Assembly: GCA_022846635.1 (NCBI GenBank)
Contig: AP025685.1
Coordinates: 1,054,001-1,118,000 of the forward strand
DNA length: 64,000 bases
Source: Salmonella enterica subsp. enterica serovar Choleraesuis
GTDB lineage: Bacteria > Pseudomonadota > Gammaproteobacteria > Enterobacterales > Enterobacteriaceae
Reading direction: 5' to 3'
Shown: one piece after another, positions 57,741 to 64,000 of the stretch
How the letters are laid out: the number at the start of each line of letters is the position of its first letter
Position numbering within the stretch: position 1 is the first letter of the stretch
Position numbers and translations under genes: made by a program
Notes under the pieces: model-generated
The model's database searches: none
What the model was told of the DNA's origin: nothing
The model's input: the letters and a program-made list of their open reading frames with translations, nothing else

Positions 57741-58454
57741 ATGCAAAAGCAAGCTGAGTTGTATCGCGGCAAGGCGAAGACCGTCTACAGTACCGAGAAT
57801 CCCGACCTGCTGGTGCTTGAGTTCCGCAACGATACGTCAGCAGGCGACGGCGCCCGCATTGAGCAGTTTGATCGTAAAGGTATGGTGAACAACAAGTTCA
57901 ACCATTTCATCATGACTAAGCTGCAGGAAGCCGGGATCCCGACCCAACTGGAAGCGTTGTTGTCTGATACCGAGTCGCTGGTTAAGAAACTGGATATGGT
58001 ACCGGTTGAATGCGTTATTCGTAACCGTGCTGCGGGTTCGCTGGTTAAGCGCCTGGGCGTAGAGGAAGGCATGCTGCTTAATCCTCCGGTATTCGATCTG
58101 TTTTTGAAAAATGATGAGCTGCACGACCCTATGGTCAATGATTCTTACTGCGAGACATTTGGCTGGGTAAGCCAGGAAAATCTGGCACGTATGAAAGCAC
58201 TCACTTATAAAGCCAATGAAGTTCTGAGCAAGCTGTTTGACGATGCCGGACTTATCCTGGTTGATTTCAAACTGGAGTTTGGTCTGTTCCACGGTGAAGT
58301 TGTGCTGGGCGATGAGTTTTCACCCGACGGTGCACGTTTGTGGGATAAAAATACCATGGATAAAATGGACAAAGACCGCTTCCGACAGAGCCTGGGTGGA
58401 TTAATTGAAGCTTATGAAGAGGTTGCTCACCGTCTCGGCGTTAATTTAGGCTAA
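57741..58454 (+). CDS. purC: PurC, SAICAR synthetase
   Basis: 237 residues from the ATG at 57741 ([20 protein letters not shown]), the E. coli length. ATP and CAIR-binding motifs include the nucleotide loop [27 protein letters not shown], and [11 protein letters not shown] followed by [14 protein letters not shown]. It joins aspartate to CAIR in purine synthesis. The 263-bp upstream region holds a GAGCCA/TGGCTC hairpin (57675-57693) and only a partial PurR-like half-site (CGTTTTCGT near 57663). The clearer PurR-like box is downstream of the gene. Confidence 0.99.
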   Translation: MQKQAELYRGKAKTVYSTENPDLLVLEFRNDTSAGDGARIEQFDRKGMVNNKFNHFIMTKLQEAGIPTQLEALLSDTESLVKKLDMVPVECVIRNRAAGSLVKRLGVEEGMLLNPPVFDLFLKNDELHDPMVNDSYCETFGWVSQENLARMKALTYKANEVLSKLFDDAGLILVDFKLEFGLFHGEVVLGDEFSPDGARLWDKNTMDKMDKDRFRQSLGGLIEAYEEVAHRLGVNLG

Positions 58455-58456
58455 CC

Positions 58457-58472
58457 GCGCAATCGTTTACGT
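58457..58472 (+). promoter_or_regulatory. PurR-like box just downstream of purC
   Basis: GCGCAATCGTTTACGT fits the PurR consensus at 10 of 11 fixed positions. It begins 2 bp after the purC stop codon and 170 bp before ypfJ. Confidence 0.55.
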
Positions 58473-58641
58473 TCAGGGCGGCGCAGGATACACTCTTCGT
58501 CGCCCTTAGCTTTTACTAATTGTGTGGTAATTCTTCTCCGTTCCGCCTACGATCTCACTAGTATTACTAATTGCTCTGTCCGGCGGTGCGGCTTTGCCGC
58601 ATATTTAATTCGGTCAGGGCCCTTATATGGTGGGATTTTTT

Positions 58642-59532
58642 ATGCGTTGGCAAGGGCGTCGCGAAAGCGAGAATGTTGAAGACAGACGGAATGAAAACTC
58701 AGGCGGCGGCATGCCGGGTGGGTTGCCGGGCGGAATGCGGATACCGCGCGGTAAAGGGGGGCTTATCCTCCTTATTGTCGTATTAGTGGCTGGCTATTAT
58801 GGCGTGGACCTCACCGGTCTGCTGACCGGCGGCCAGGTAGGGCAAATGCAAAGCCAGACTCAGTCATCTGGCGGCAGCATCAGCCCTAAAGATGATGAAG
58901 CCGCTAAATTTACCTCGATCATTCTGGGTACTACCGAAGATACCTGGACTCAAATTTTCAAAGAGCAGGGCGCAACTTACCAGAAGCCTAAGCTGGTAAT
59001 GTATCGCGGCGCTACTCGTACCGGTTGTGGTACCGGTCAGTCCGTAATGGGGCCGTTCTATTGCCCGGCGGATAGCACCGTTTATATCGACCTCTCTTTC
59101 TATGATGAGATGCGTAGCAAACTGGGCGCTGATGGTGATTTTGCTCAAGGCTACGTAGTGGCTCACGAAGTGGGGCACCACGTTCAGAAGCTGCTGGGTA
59201 TTGAGCCAAAAGTTCGCCAGCTGCAACAGCAGGGGAATCAGGTTCAGGCAAATAAACTGTCCGTAGATCTGGAACTTCAGGCTGACTGCTTCGCTGGCGT
59301 CTGGGGCCACAGCATGCAGCAGCAAGGCATCCTGGAAGCTGGCGATTTACAAGAAGCGCTGAATGCCGCCGAAGCTATCGGTGACGATCGTCTGCAACAG
59401 CAGAGCCAGGGGCGTGTGGTGCCGGACAGCTTCACGCACGGTACTTCTGAACAGCGTTACACCTGGTTTAAACGCGGTTTTGACAGCGGTAATCCAAGCC
59501 AGTGCAATACCTTCGGCAACCAGCTTCAGTAA
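58642..59532 (+). CDS. ypfJ: YpfJ, predicted neutral zinc metallopeptidase
   Basis: 296 residues from the ATG at 58642 ([17 protein letters not shown]), with GGTGGGA upstream; an ATG 5 codons earlier is not conserved. A Gly/Met-rich cytoplasmic N-terminus ([15 protein letters not shown]) precedes one membrane span ([19 protein letters not shown]). The periplasmic domain of the YpfJ/YwfK metallopeptidase family (PF04228) has the zinc motif AHEVGHHVQ and the downstream [13 protein letters not shown]. Its substrate is unknown. The C-terminal part [20 protein letters not shown] matches E. coli YpfJ. Confidence 0.94.
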   Translation: MRWQGRRESENVEDRRNENSGGGMPGGLPGGMRIPRGKGGLILLIVVLVAGYYGVDLTGLLTGGQVGQMQSQTQSSGGSISPKDDEAAKFTSIILGTTEDTWTQIFKEQGATYQKPKLVMYRGATRTGCGTGQSVMGPFYCPADSTVYIDLSFYDEMRSKLGADGDFAQGYVVAHEVGHHVQKLLGIEPKVRQLQQQGNQVQANKLSVDLELQADCFAGVWGHSMQQQGILEAGDLQEALNAAEAIGDDRLQQQSQGRVVPDSFTHGTSEQRYTWFKRGFDSGNPSQCNTFGNQLQ

Positions 59533-59543
59533 ATCCTGTCCGG

Positions 59544-61559
59544 GTGGATATTTCCGCTCTGCTTAATGAAATGCGGCAGAGCGGTACCCGGCGATTAATG
59601 GTTATCAGCGGCGATACGCCGTGGACGACCGAACGGGTGCATGAGCTTATGGCTCAGGCGCCCGGTGACTGGCTGTGGGTAACCGAGAGTACAGCGCAGA
59701 ACGTACCTGAAAATAAGCTGGCACCTTCTGCGGTGAAAACTCTTCTGGGGCGTGAGTTCCTCCACGCGGTATTTGATGCTCGTGATGGTCTGGATGCCCA
59801 GGCTCTTGCTATCCTTTCCGGCACGCTCAAAGCCGGTAGTTTACTGGTTCTCCTTACCCCATTTTTTGAGGACTGGCCACAGAGGCCAGACGCTGACAGC
59901 GTACGCTGGAGCGATACTGCACAGCCAATCCCAACGCCTAATTTTATTCGTCATTTGCTGACTTGCTTACAGCGAGATGCCGAAACCGTCGTCTGGCGTC
60001 AGGATGTACCCATTTTGTCCACGCTACGGGTTAATCGTCCACTCTGGCAGCCAGGCAGCGGCACGGCGCATAGCGGGCAGCAAAAAATTTTACGCCAGCT
60101 GCTGGCAATGGATAACGGCGTTGCGGCGGTAATTGCCGCGCGTGGCCGGGGGAAATCAGCGCTGGCCGGAATGCTTATTCGCCAGGCTGATGCCGCGGCG
60201 ATTGTCACCGCACCCGCGAAGGCGGCAAGTGATGTGCTGGCTGAGTTTGCCGGTGAGCGATTCAATTTTTTCGCACCAGACCGCCTGTTGGAGATGATTG
60301 AGCTCGGGGATAAGCCTGCGGCGGAGTGGCTGATAGTCGATGAGGCAGCGGCTATTCCCGCGCCGCTTTTAAAGCGGTTGATTACTGCATTTCCAAAAGT
60401 GCTATTGACCACTACGGTGCAAGGTTATGAGGGGACCGGGCGCGGGTTTGCCTTGAAGCTATGCGCCGGATTCCCTGACTTGAAACAGTTTGCTCTCGAT
60501 GTTCCTCAGCGCTGGGCGCGGGGATGCCCGCTTGAGCGCATTATCGATACCTTGCTGGCTTTTGATGATGCGGAGCCTGCAAAAGGGGATGCAGAACACC
60601 AGCCTCCCCATCGGTTGTTGCTAAGAGATGCTCATCTTCTGCTGCCATTCTATCGGCTGCTGTGCAGCGCTCATTATCGTACGTCGCCTAACGACCTTCG
60701 TCGCCTATTGGACGCGCCTGGCCAGCATCTGTGGTTAGCCGGAGATACCAATGCCCCCTGCGGCGCGCTGTGGGCGACGGAAGAGGGCGGTTTGAGCCAC
60801 GAGCTGAGCCGTGCCGTATGGGCAGGATCCCGCCGTCCGCGCGGTAATCTGGTGGCCCAGTCGTTGGCAGCACATGGCGGTAGTCCGCTTGCTGCAACGC
60901 TGCGCGGGGTGCGGATTACCCGGGTTGCGGTATCACCTGACAGACAACGTCAGGGGCTGGGAAGTGAGCTGGTTGCGGCCATAGCGGCGCAGCTAAACGA
61001 CGTCGACTATCTGGCAGTGAGTTTTGGGTTTACCGATGAGCTATGGCGTTTTTGGCAACGGGCCGGTTTTCGGTTGGTGCGCATTGGCACCCATCGGGAG
61101 GCCAGCAGCGGTTGTTACAATGCGATGGCTTTGCTGCCGCTGACCGCCCAGGGAGAAGCTCTAACAGAGCGGGAGTCAACTCGCCTGGCCAGAACGCTTC
61201 CCTGGCTGTTGCCGTGGACAGATCTCACCCTGGAGACGGACAAGTCTCTGGCGACCGGACTGGATGAAGAAGACTGGCTAGAGCTTGCCGGGTTTGCCTG
61301 GGCTCTGCGCCCGCTGGAGGCTTGTCTGGGATGTCTGGGGCGGCTTTTAGCCACCAGTTCGCTACCGATTGCCGCCCTGCGCGGTGAGCTGGAACAACGC
61401 CTGGCCCGCAGCGATCTGAGCCAGCGCCTGGGCCTGACGGGCCGTAAAGCGCTGCTCACACTTCAGCGTTCAGAGTGTGCGGAGGCACTGATAGGGCTGG
61501 ACCAAACTCAGGCCGCGCAGCTGCAATCTCAAGTTTCGCAATGGAAAAATTTCGATTAA
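59544..61559 (+). CDS. tmcA: TmcA, tRNA(Met) cytidine acetyltransferase
   Basis: 671 residues from the GTG at 59544, the E. coli length; the open frame runs on upstream into ypfJ and a later ATG at 59571 is possible. The DUF1726 N-terminal region is followed by an RNA-helicase-like ATPase with Walker A AARGRGKSALAG and WLIVDEAAAIPAPLL. A GNAT acetyltransferase domain (RVAVSPDRQRQGLGSELV, SFGFTDELWRFWQRAGFRLVRIG) and a tRNA-binding C-terminus complete it. It makes ac4C at the wobble base of elongator tRNA-Met. The N-terminal domain is strongly diverged from E. coli. Confidence 0.95.
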   Translation: MDISALLNEMRQSGTRRLMVISGDTPWTTERVHELMAQAPGDWLWVTESTAQNVPENKLAPSAVKTLLGREFLHAVFDARDGLDAQALAILSGTLKAGSLLVLLTPFFEDWPQRPDADSVRWSDTAQPIPTPNFIRHLLTCLQRDAETVVWRQDVPILSTLRVNRPLWQPGSGTAHSGQQKILRQLLAMDNGVAAVIAARGRGKSALAGMLIRQADAAAIVTAPAKAASDVLAEFAGERFNFFAPDRLLEMIELGDKPAAEWLIVDEAAAIPAPLLKRLITAFPKVLLTTTVQGYEGTGRGFALKLCAGFPDLKQFALDVPQRWARGCPLERIIDTLLAFDDAEPAKGDAEHQPPHRLLLRDAHLLLPFYRLLCSAHYRTSPNDLRRLLDAPGQHLWLAGDTNAPCGALWATEEGGLSHELSRAVWAGSRRPRGNLVAQSLAAHGGSPLAATLRGVRITRVAVSPDRQRQGLGSELVAAIAAQLNDVDYLAVSFGFTDELWRFWQRAGFRLVRIGTHREASSGCYNAMALLPLTAQGEALTERESTRLARTLPWLLPWTDLTLETDKSLATGLDEEDWLELAGFAWALRPLEACLGCLGRLLATSSLPIAALRGELEQRLARSDLSQRLGLTGRKALLTLQRSECAEALIGLDQTQAAQLQSQVSQWKNFD

Positions 61560-61634
61560 CTCCATCAAATGCTGCGTATGGTGATTAAGTAACAGGCGCG
61601 TAAACTAACGCTCAGTAAACTTAAGGAGTCCACC

Positions 61635-62336
61635 ATGAAATATGACCATTTTGTCGTTCAAAGTCCCGCCACACCGGCTCAACAACTGGTATTGCTGTTT
61701 CATGGTGTTGGCGATAATCATACTGCGATGGGCGAGGGGATTGGCCGTTACTTTGCTGAAGCCTTCCCGGAAGCCATGGTTGTTAGCATCGGCGGCCCAT
61801 ATCCGCATACGGTAGCTAATGGCCGTCAGTGGTTCTCCGTTGCGGGAATTACCGATGAAAACCGCCAGGCGCGGGTCGATGAAGCAATGCCGCTGTTTGT
61901 TGAAGCAGTGCGTGAATGGCAAACTGCCAGCGGCGTGATGCCTGCGGCCACGGCGCTTATCGGCTTCTCTCAGGGCGCGATTATGGCGCTGGAGAGCACC
62001 AAACTGCATCCTGGGCTGGCTTCGCGTATCGTTGCTTTTAATGGCCGGTTTGCCACCGTGCCGCAGCAGGCAACAACGGCCACCACCATTCATATGATTA
62101 ATGGTGATGAGGATAAAGTGATTGAGGGGCTGTATGCATTTCAGGCCCAGGAAGCGCTGATTGCCGCTGGCGGCGATATGACGCTGGATATGGTGGAAGG
62201 GCTTGGCCATGCCATCAATGACCGTAGTATGGAGCTGGCGTTAAATCACTTGCGCTATACCGTGCCTAAACACTATTTCGATGAGGCGTTAAGCGGCGGT
62301 AAGCCGGATAATGACGACCTGATTGAGATGATCTGA
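61635..62336 (+). CDS. ypfH: YpfH, alpha/beta-hydrolase (carboxylesterase type)
   Basis: 233 residues. It has the nucleophile elbow GFSQGA, the HGVGDNHTAM oxyanion region, Asp in NGDEDKVIEG and the catalytic His in EGLGHAINDRS. It resembles phospholipase/carboxylesterases, and E. coli YpfH shows esterase activity on short acyl esters. TAAGGAG precedes the ATG. The end PKHYFDEALSGGKPDNDDLIEM matches E. coli (in parts). Confidence 0.95.
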   Translation: MKYDHFVVQSPATPAQQLVLLFHGVGDNHTAMGEGIGRYFAEAFPEAMVVSIGGPYPHTVANGRQWFSVAGITDENRQARVDEAMPLFVEAVREWQTASGVMPAATALIGFSQGAIMALESTKLHPGLASRIVAFNGRFATVPQQATTATTIHMINGDEDKVIEGLYAFQAQEALIAAGGDMTLDMVEGLGHAINDRSMELALNHLRYTVPKHYFDEALSGGKPDNDDLIEMI

Positions 62337-62370
62337 CAGAGCTTTGCGCTGTTTGCAGATAAGAAATAAA

Positions 62371-62400
62371 TAACGGCTTCTTGAAGAAGCCGTTATTGTT
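62371..62400. terminator. Bidirectional terminator between ypfH and ypfN
   Basis: ATAACGGCTTC, a TTGAA loop and GAAGCCGTTAT form an 11-bp perfect stem with T-rich flanks on both strands. Confidence 0.85.
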
Positions 62401-62407
62401 ACTGGAG

Positions 62408-62596
62408 TTACTTTTTCTTTGGCCAGTCGTCTTCATCATCCCACTGGGCATTGTTGTCGCGGTGCGGCGGCAACTCAGGTTTGTTATCCAGATATTTTTT
62501 CGGATCGATACGCGACAGGTCTTTAATCACGTTGATAAAGATACCAACCAAAATCACCAGTACGAAAATCCACCAGTAGTGTTTAAGCCACTCCAT
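62408..62596 (-). CDS. ypfN: YpfN, small UPF0370 inner-membrane protein
   Basis: 62 residues: one membrane span ([18 protein letters not shown]) followed by an acidic/basic cytoplasmic tail with the family pattern [23 protein letters not shown] (in parts) and [10 protein letters not shown]. Function unknown. It is downstream of dapE on the same strand, as in E. coli. Confidence 0.95.
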   Translation of the reverse strand: MEWLKHYWWIFVLVILVGIFINVIKDLSRIDPKKYLDNKPELPPHRDNNAQWDDEDDWPKKK

Positions 62597-62621
62597 GTAC
62601 TTGTCCTCTTCTGGAACCCGG

Positions 62622-63749
62622 TCAGGCGACCAGTTGTTCCATAATGCGTTGATACATTCGCGCCAGCATCTGTAAATCCGCAGCGTTTACGCATTCATTA
62701 ATCTTGTGAATGGTGGCGTTAACCGGGCCAAGCTCCACTACCTGGGCTCCCATCTGAGCGATAAAGCGTCCGTCAGAGGTTCCGCCGGTAGTCAGCAGCT
62801 GAGGCTCTATTTCATTATAGTGTTCAATAGCATTAACCACCGCCTCGACCAGTTTACCGCGCGCCGTTAAAAATGGCTGGCCGGAAAGCCACCAGTCAAT
62901 GCTGTAACGCAGCTGGTGGCGGTCAAGCAGCTCTGTAACCCGCGCTTTAATCAGCTCATCGGTCAGCTCAGTACTGAAGCGGAAGTTGAACTGAATAAAC
63001 AGATCGCCAGGAATAACGTTATTGCTGCCGGTACCGGCCTGAATGTTCGCCACCTGCATACTGGTTGGCGGGAAGAATTCGTTGCCGCGATCCCACTCAA
63101 TGGCCACCAGCTCGTTGAGCATTGGGGCTGCGCGGTGAACGGGGTTATCCGCCAGATGGGGATAGGCTACGTGCCCCTGCACGCCGTGAATCGTCAGGTT
63201 GCAGGTCAGGGAGCCGCGGCGACCATTTTTGACGACATCGCCAACAACTTCAGTACTGGACGGTTCACCTACCAGGCAGTAGTCCAGACGCTCGCGGCGT
63301 GCCATTAACTCTTCAACTACGCGCACCGTGCCGTTTTTAGCACTGGCTTCTTCATCAGAGGTGATTAAAAACGCCAGACGCCCTTTGTGATCCGGGTTTT
63401 GGGCGACGAAGCGCTCTGCGGCAACCACCATCGCGGCCAGTGACCCTTTCATATCCGCAGCGCCGCGGCCAAAAAGCATTCCGTCGCGAATGGTTGGTTC
63501 AAACGGCGGGTTTATCCAACGCTCGACGTCACCGGCCGGAACCACATCGGTATGACCGGCGAAGGCCAGGGTTTCGCCGTTTCCGCGCCAGGCCCAGAAG
63601 TTTTGGGTATCGTCAAAATCCATCCGCTCAATAGTGAAGCCAATGGCGCGCAGCCGCTCGATAAGAAGTTCCTGGCAGCCTGCATCATCAGGGCTGAGAG
63701 ATGGACGACGAATAAGTTGTTGAGTCAGCTCGATAACCGGACAAGACAT
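62622..63749 (-). CDS. dapE: DapE, succinyl-diaminopimelate desuccinylase
   Basis: 375 residues, the E. coli length. The M20 two-zinc site is seen in [24 protein letters not shown] and [11 protein letters not shown]; the dimerisation domain and the final [20 protein letters not shown] follow. It makes LL-diaminopimelate for lysine and cell-wall synthesis. Its start lies 3 bases after the yffB stop, so the two form an operon. Confidence 0.98.
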   Translation of the reverse strand: MSCPVIELTQQLIRRPSLSPDDAGCQELLIERLRAIGFTIERMDFDDTQNFWAWRGNGETLAFAGHTDVVPAGDVERWINPPFEPTIRDGMLFGRGAADMKGSLAAMVVAAERFVAQNPDHKGRLAFLITSDEEASAKNGTVRVVEELMARRERLDYCLVGEPSSTEVVGDVVKNGRRGSLTCNLTIHGVQGHVAYPHLADNPVHRAAPMLNELVAIEWDRGNEFFPPTSMQVANIQAGTGSNNVIPGDLFIQFNFRFSTELTDELIKARVTELLDRHQLRYSIDWWLSGQPFLTARGKLVEAVVNAIEHYNEIEPQLLTTGGTSDGRFIAQMGAQVVELGPVNATIHKINECVNAADLQMLARMYQRIMEQLVA

Positions 63750-63752
63750 ACC

Positions 63753-64000
63753 TTAAACCTCACTAAAAAAGCGCTGATAACTGTTCTCATCAAAACCCAG
63801 CAGCATAGGCTTACCGGGAGCGTGGAGCAATGGTCGTTTTATCATCGCCGGGTATTCCAGCAACAGTTCTGCTGCATGGGCGCGGTCGGTGATAGTCTGC
63901 TGACGCTCAGAAGGAAGCTGACGCCATGTGGTTCCGCGCTTATTGAGCAGCGCTTCCCAACCCAGCTCATCAATGAAGCTTGCGAGTAATTCCGGAGTCA
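63753..64000 (-). CDS. yffB: YffB, ArsC/Spx-type thioredoxin-fold protein (5' end outside window)
   Basis: The visible 82 codons read, toward the C-terminus, [53 protein letters not shown] and [17 protein letters not shown]. This matches the C-terminal two-thirds of E. coli YffB, including the Arg-Pro-Leu (KRPLL) motif of ArsC relatives. The N-terminal Cys motif is beyond the window edge. The frame is uninterrupted. The function is not established; glutathione-dependent thiol chemistry has been suggested from the fold. Confidence 0.92.
   Translation of the reverse strand, partial: TPELLASFIDELGWEALLNKRGTTWRQLPSERQQTITDRAHAAELLLEYPAMIKRPLLHAPGKPMLLGFDENSYQRFFSEV

Overview
This window is chromosomal core DNA of an enterobacterium (Enterobacteriaceae, Gammaproteobacteria). 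Almost every gene has a recognisable E. coli counterpart in the same relative order as the qseG-to-dapE segment of the E. coli chromosome. The proteins diverge enough from E. coli (QseG, RodZ, TmcA and CsiE are clearly different, GlnB and GlyA nearly the same) that this is a different genus, which I cannot name from the sequence. I saw no tRNA, rRNA, CRISPR array, insertion sequence or prophage.

Layout: 1-2.5 kb holds qseG-glrR-glnB (sensing and nitrogen control). 2.5-5.3 kb is the divergent hmp/glyA pair, with NsrR, PurR and possible MetR sites between them. 5.3-11 kb is the most variable early part: a YrbL-like kinase-fold protein, an MFS carrier, a YnfC-like secreted protein, hcaT and csiE. 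11-20 kb holds suhB, trmJ, the complete iscRSUA-hscBA-fdx-iscX iron-sulfur operon and pepB. 20-22.6 kb holds sseB, sseA and ndk; pbpC and yfhM, which lie between sseA and ndk in E. coli, are absent. 22.7-31.4 kb is rlmN-rodZ-ispG-hisS-yfgM-bamB-der (RNA modification, cell shape, isoprenoids, outer-membrane assembly, ribosome assembly). 31.4-32.5 kb is an AT-rich islet with three tandem 18-bp repeats and a possible small membrane protein. 32.5-37.4 kb is yfgJ, xseA and guaBA.

37.4-39.2 kb carries an Old Yellow Enzyme-type oxidoreductase divergent from a TetR regulator, with two perfect palindromes between them; it occupies the place of yfgI/yfgH in E. coli. 39.6-46.1 kb holds yfgG, the cyclic-di-GMP phosphodiesterase yfgF (behind an FNR-type promoter), ppx and ppk. 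46.3-50.2 kb holds purMN and upp-uraA, transcribed divergently: purine synthesis one way and uracil salvage the other. 50.3-55.2 kb holds hda, yfgD, bepA, perM, bcp and gcvR; the hyf operon that separates perM and bcp in E. coli is missing. 55.5-64 kb holds dapA-bamC-purC, ypfJ, tmcA, ypfH, ypfN, dapE and the 3' part of yffB.

Functional threads: purine and one-carbon genes (glyA, guaBA, purMN, purC) carry PurR-like boxes, including an unexpected one just downstream of purC. Three outer-membrane assembly factors (bamB, bamC, bepA) are spread through the window. Iron-sulfur assembly (isc) and NO defence (hmp) have recognisable IscR and NsrR operators. The window shows no obvious new defence or mobile system. 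The least explained parts are the small ORFs, the AT-rich islet, the OYE/TetR module and the orphan PurR-like box.
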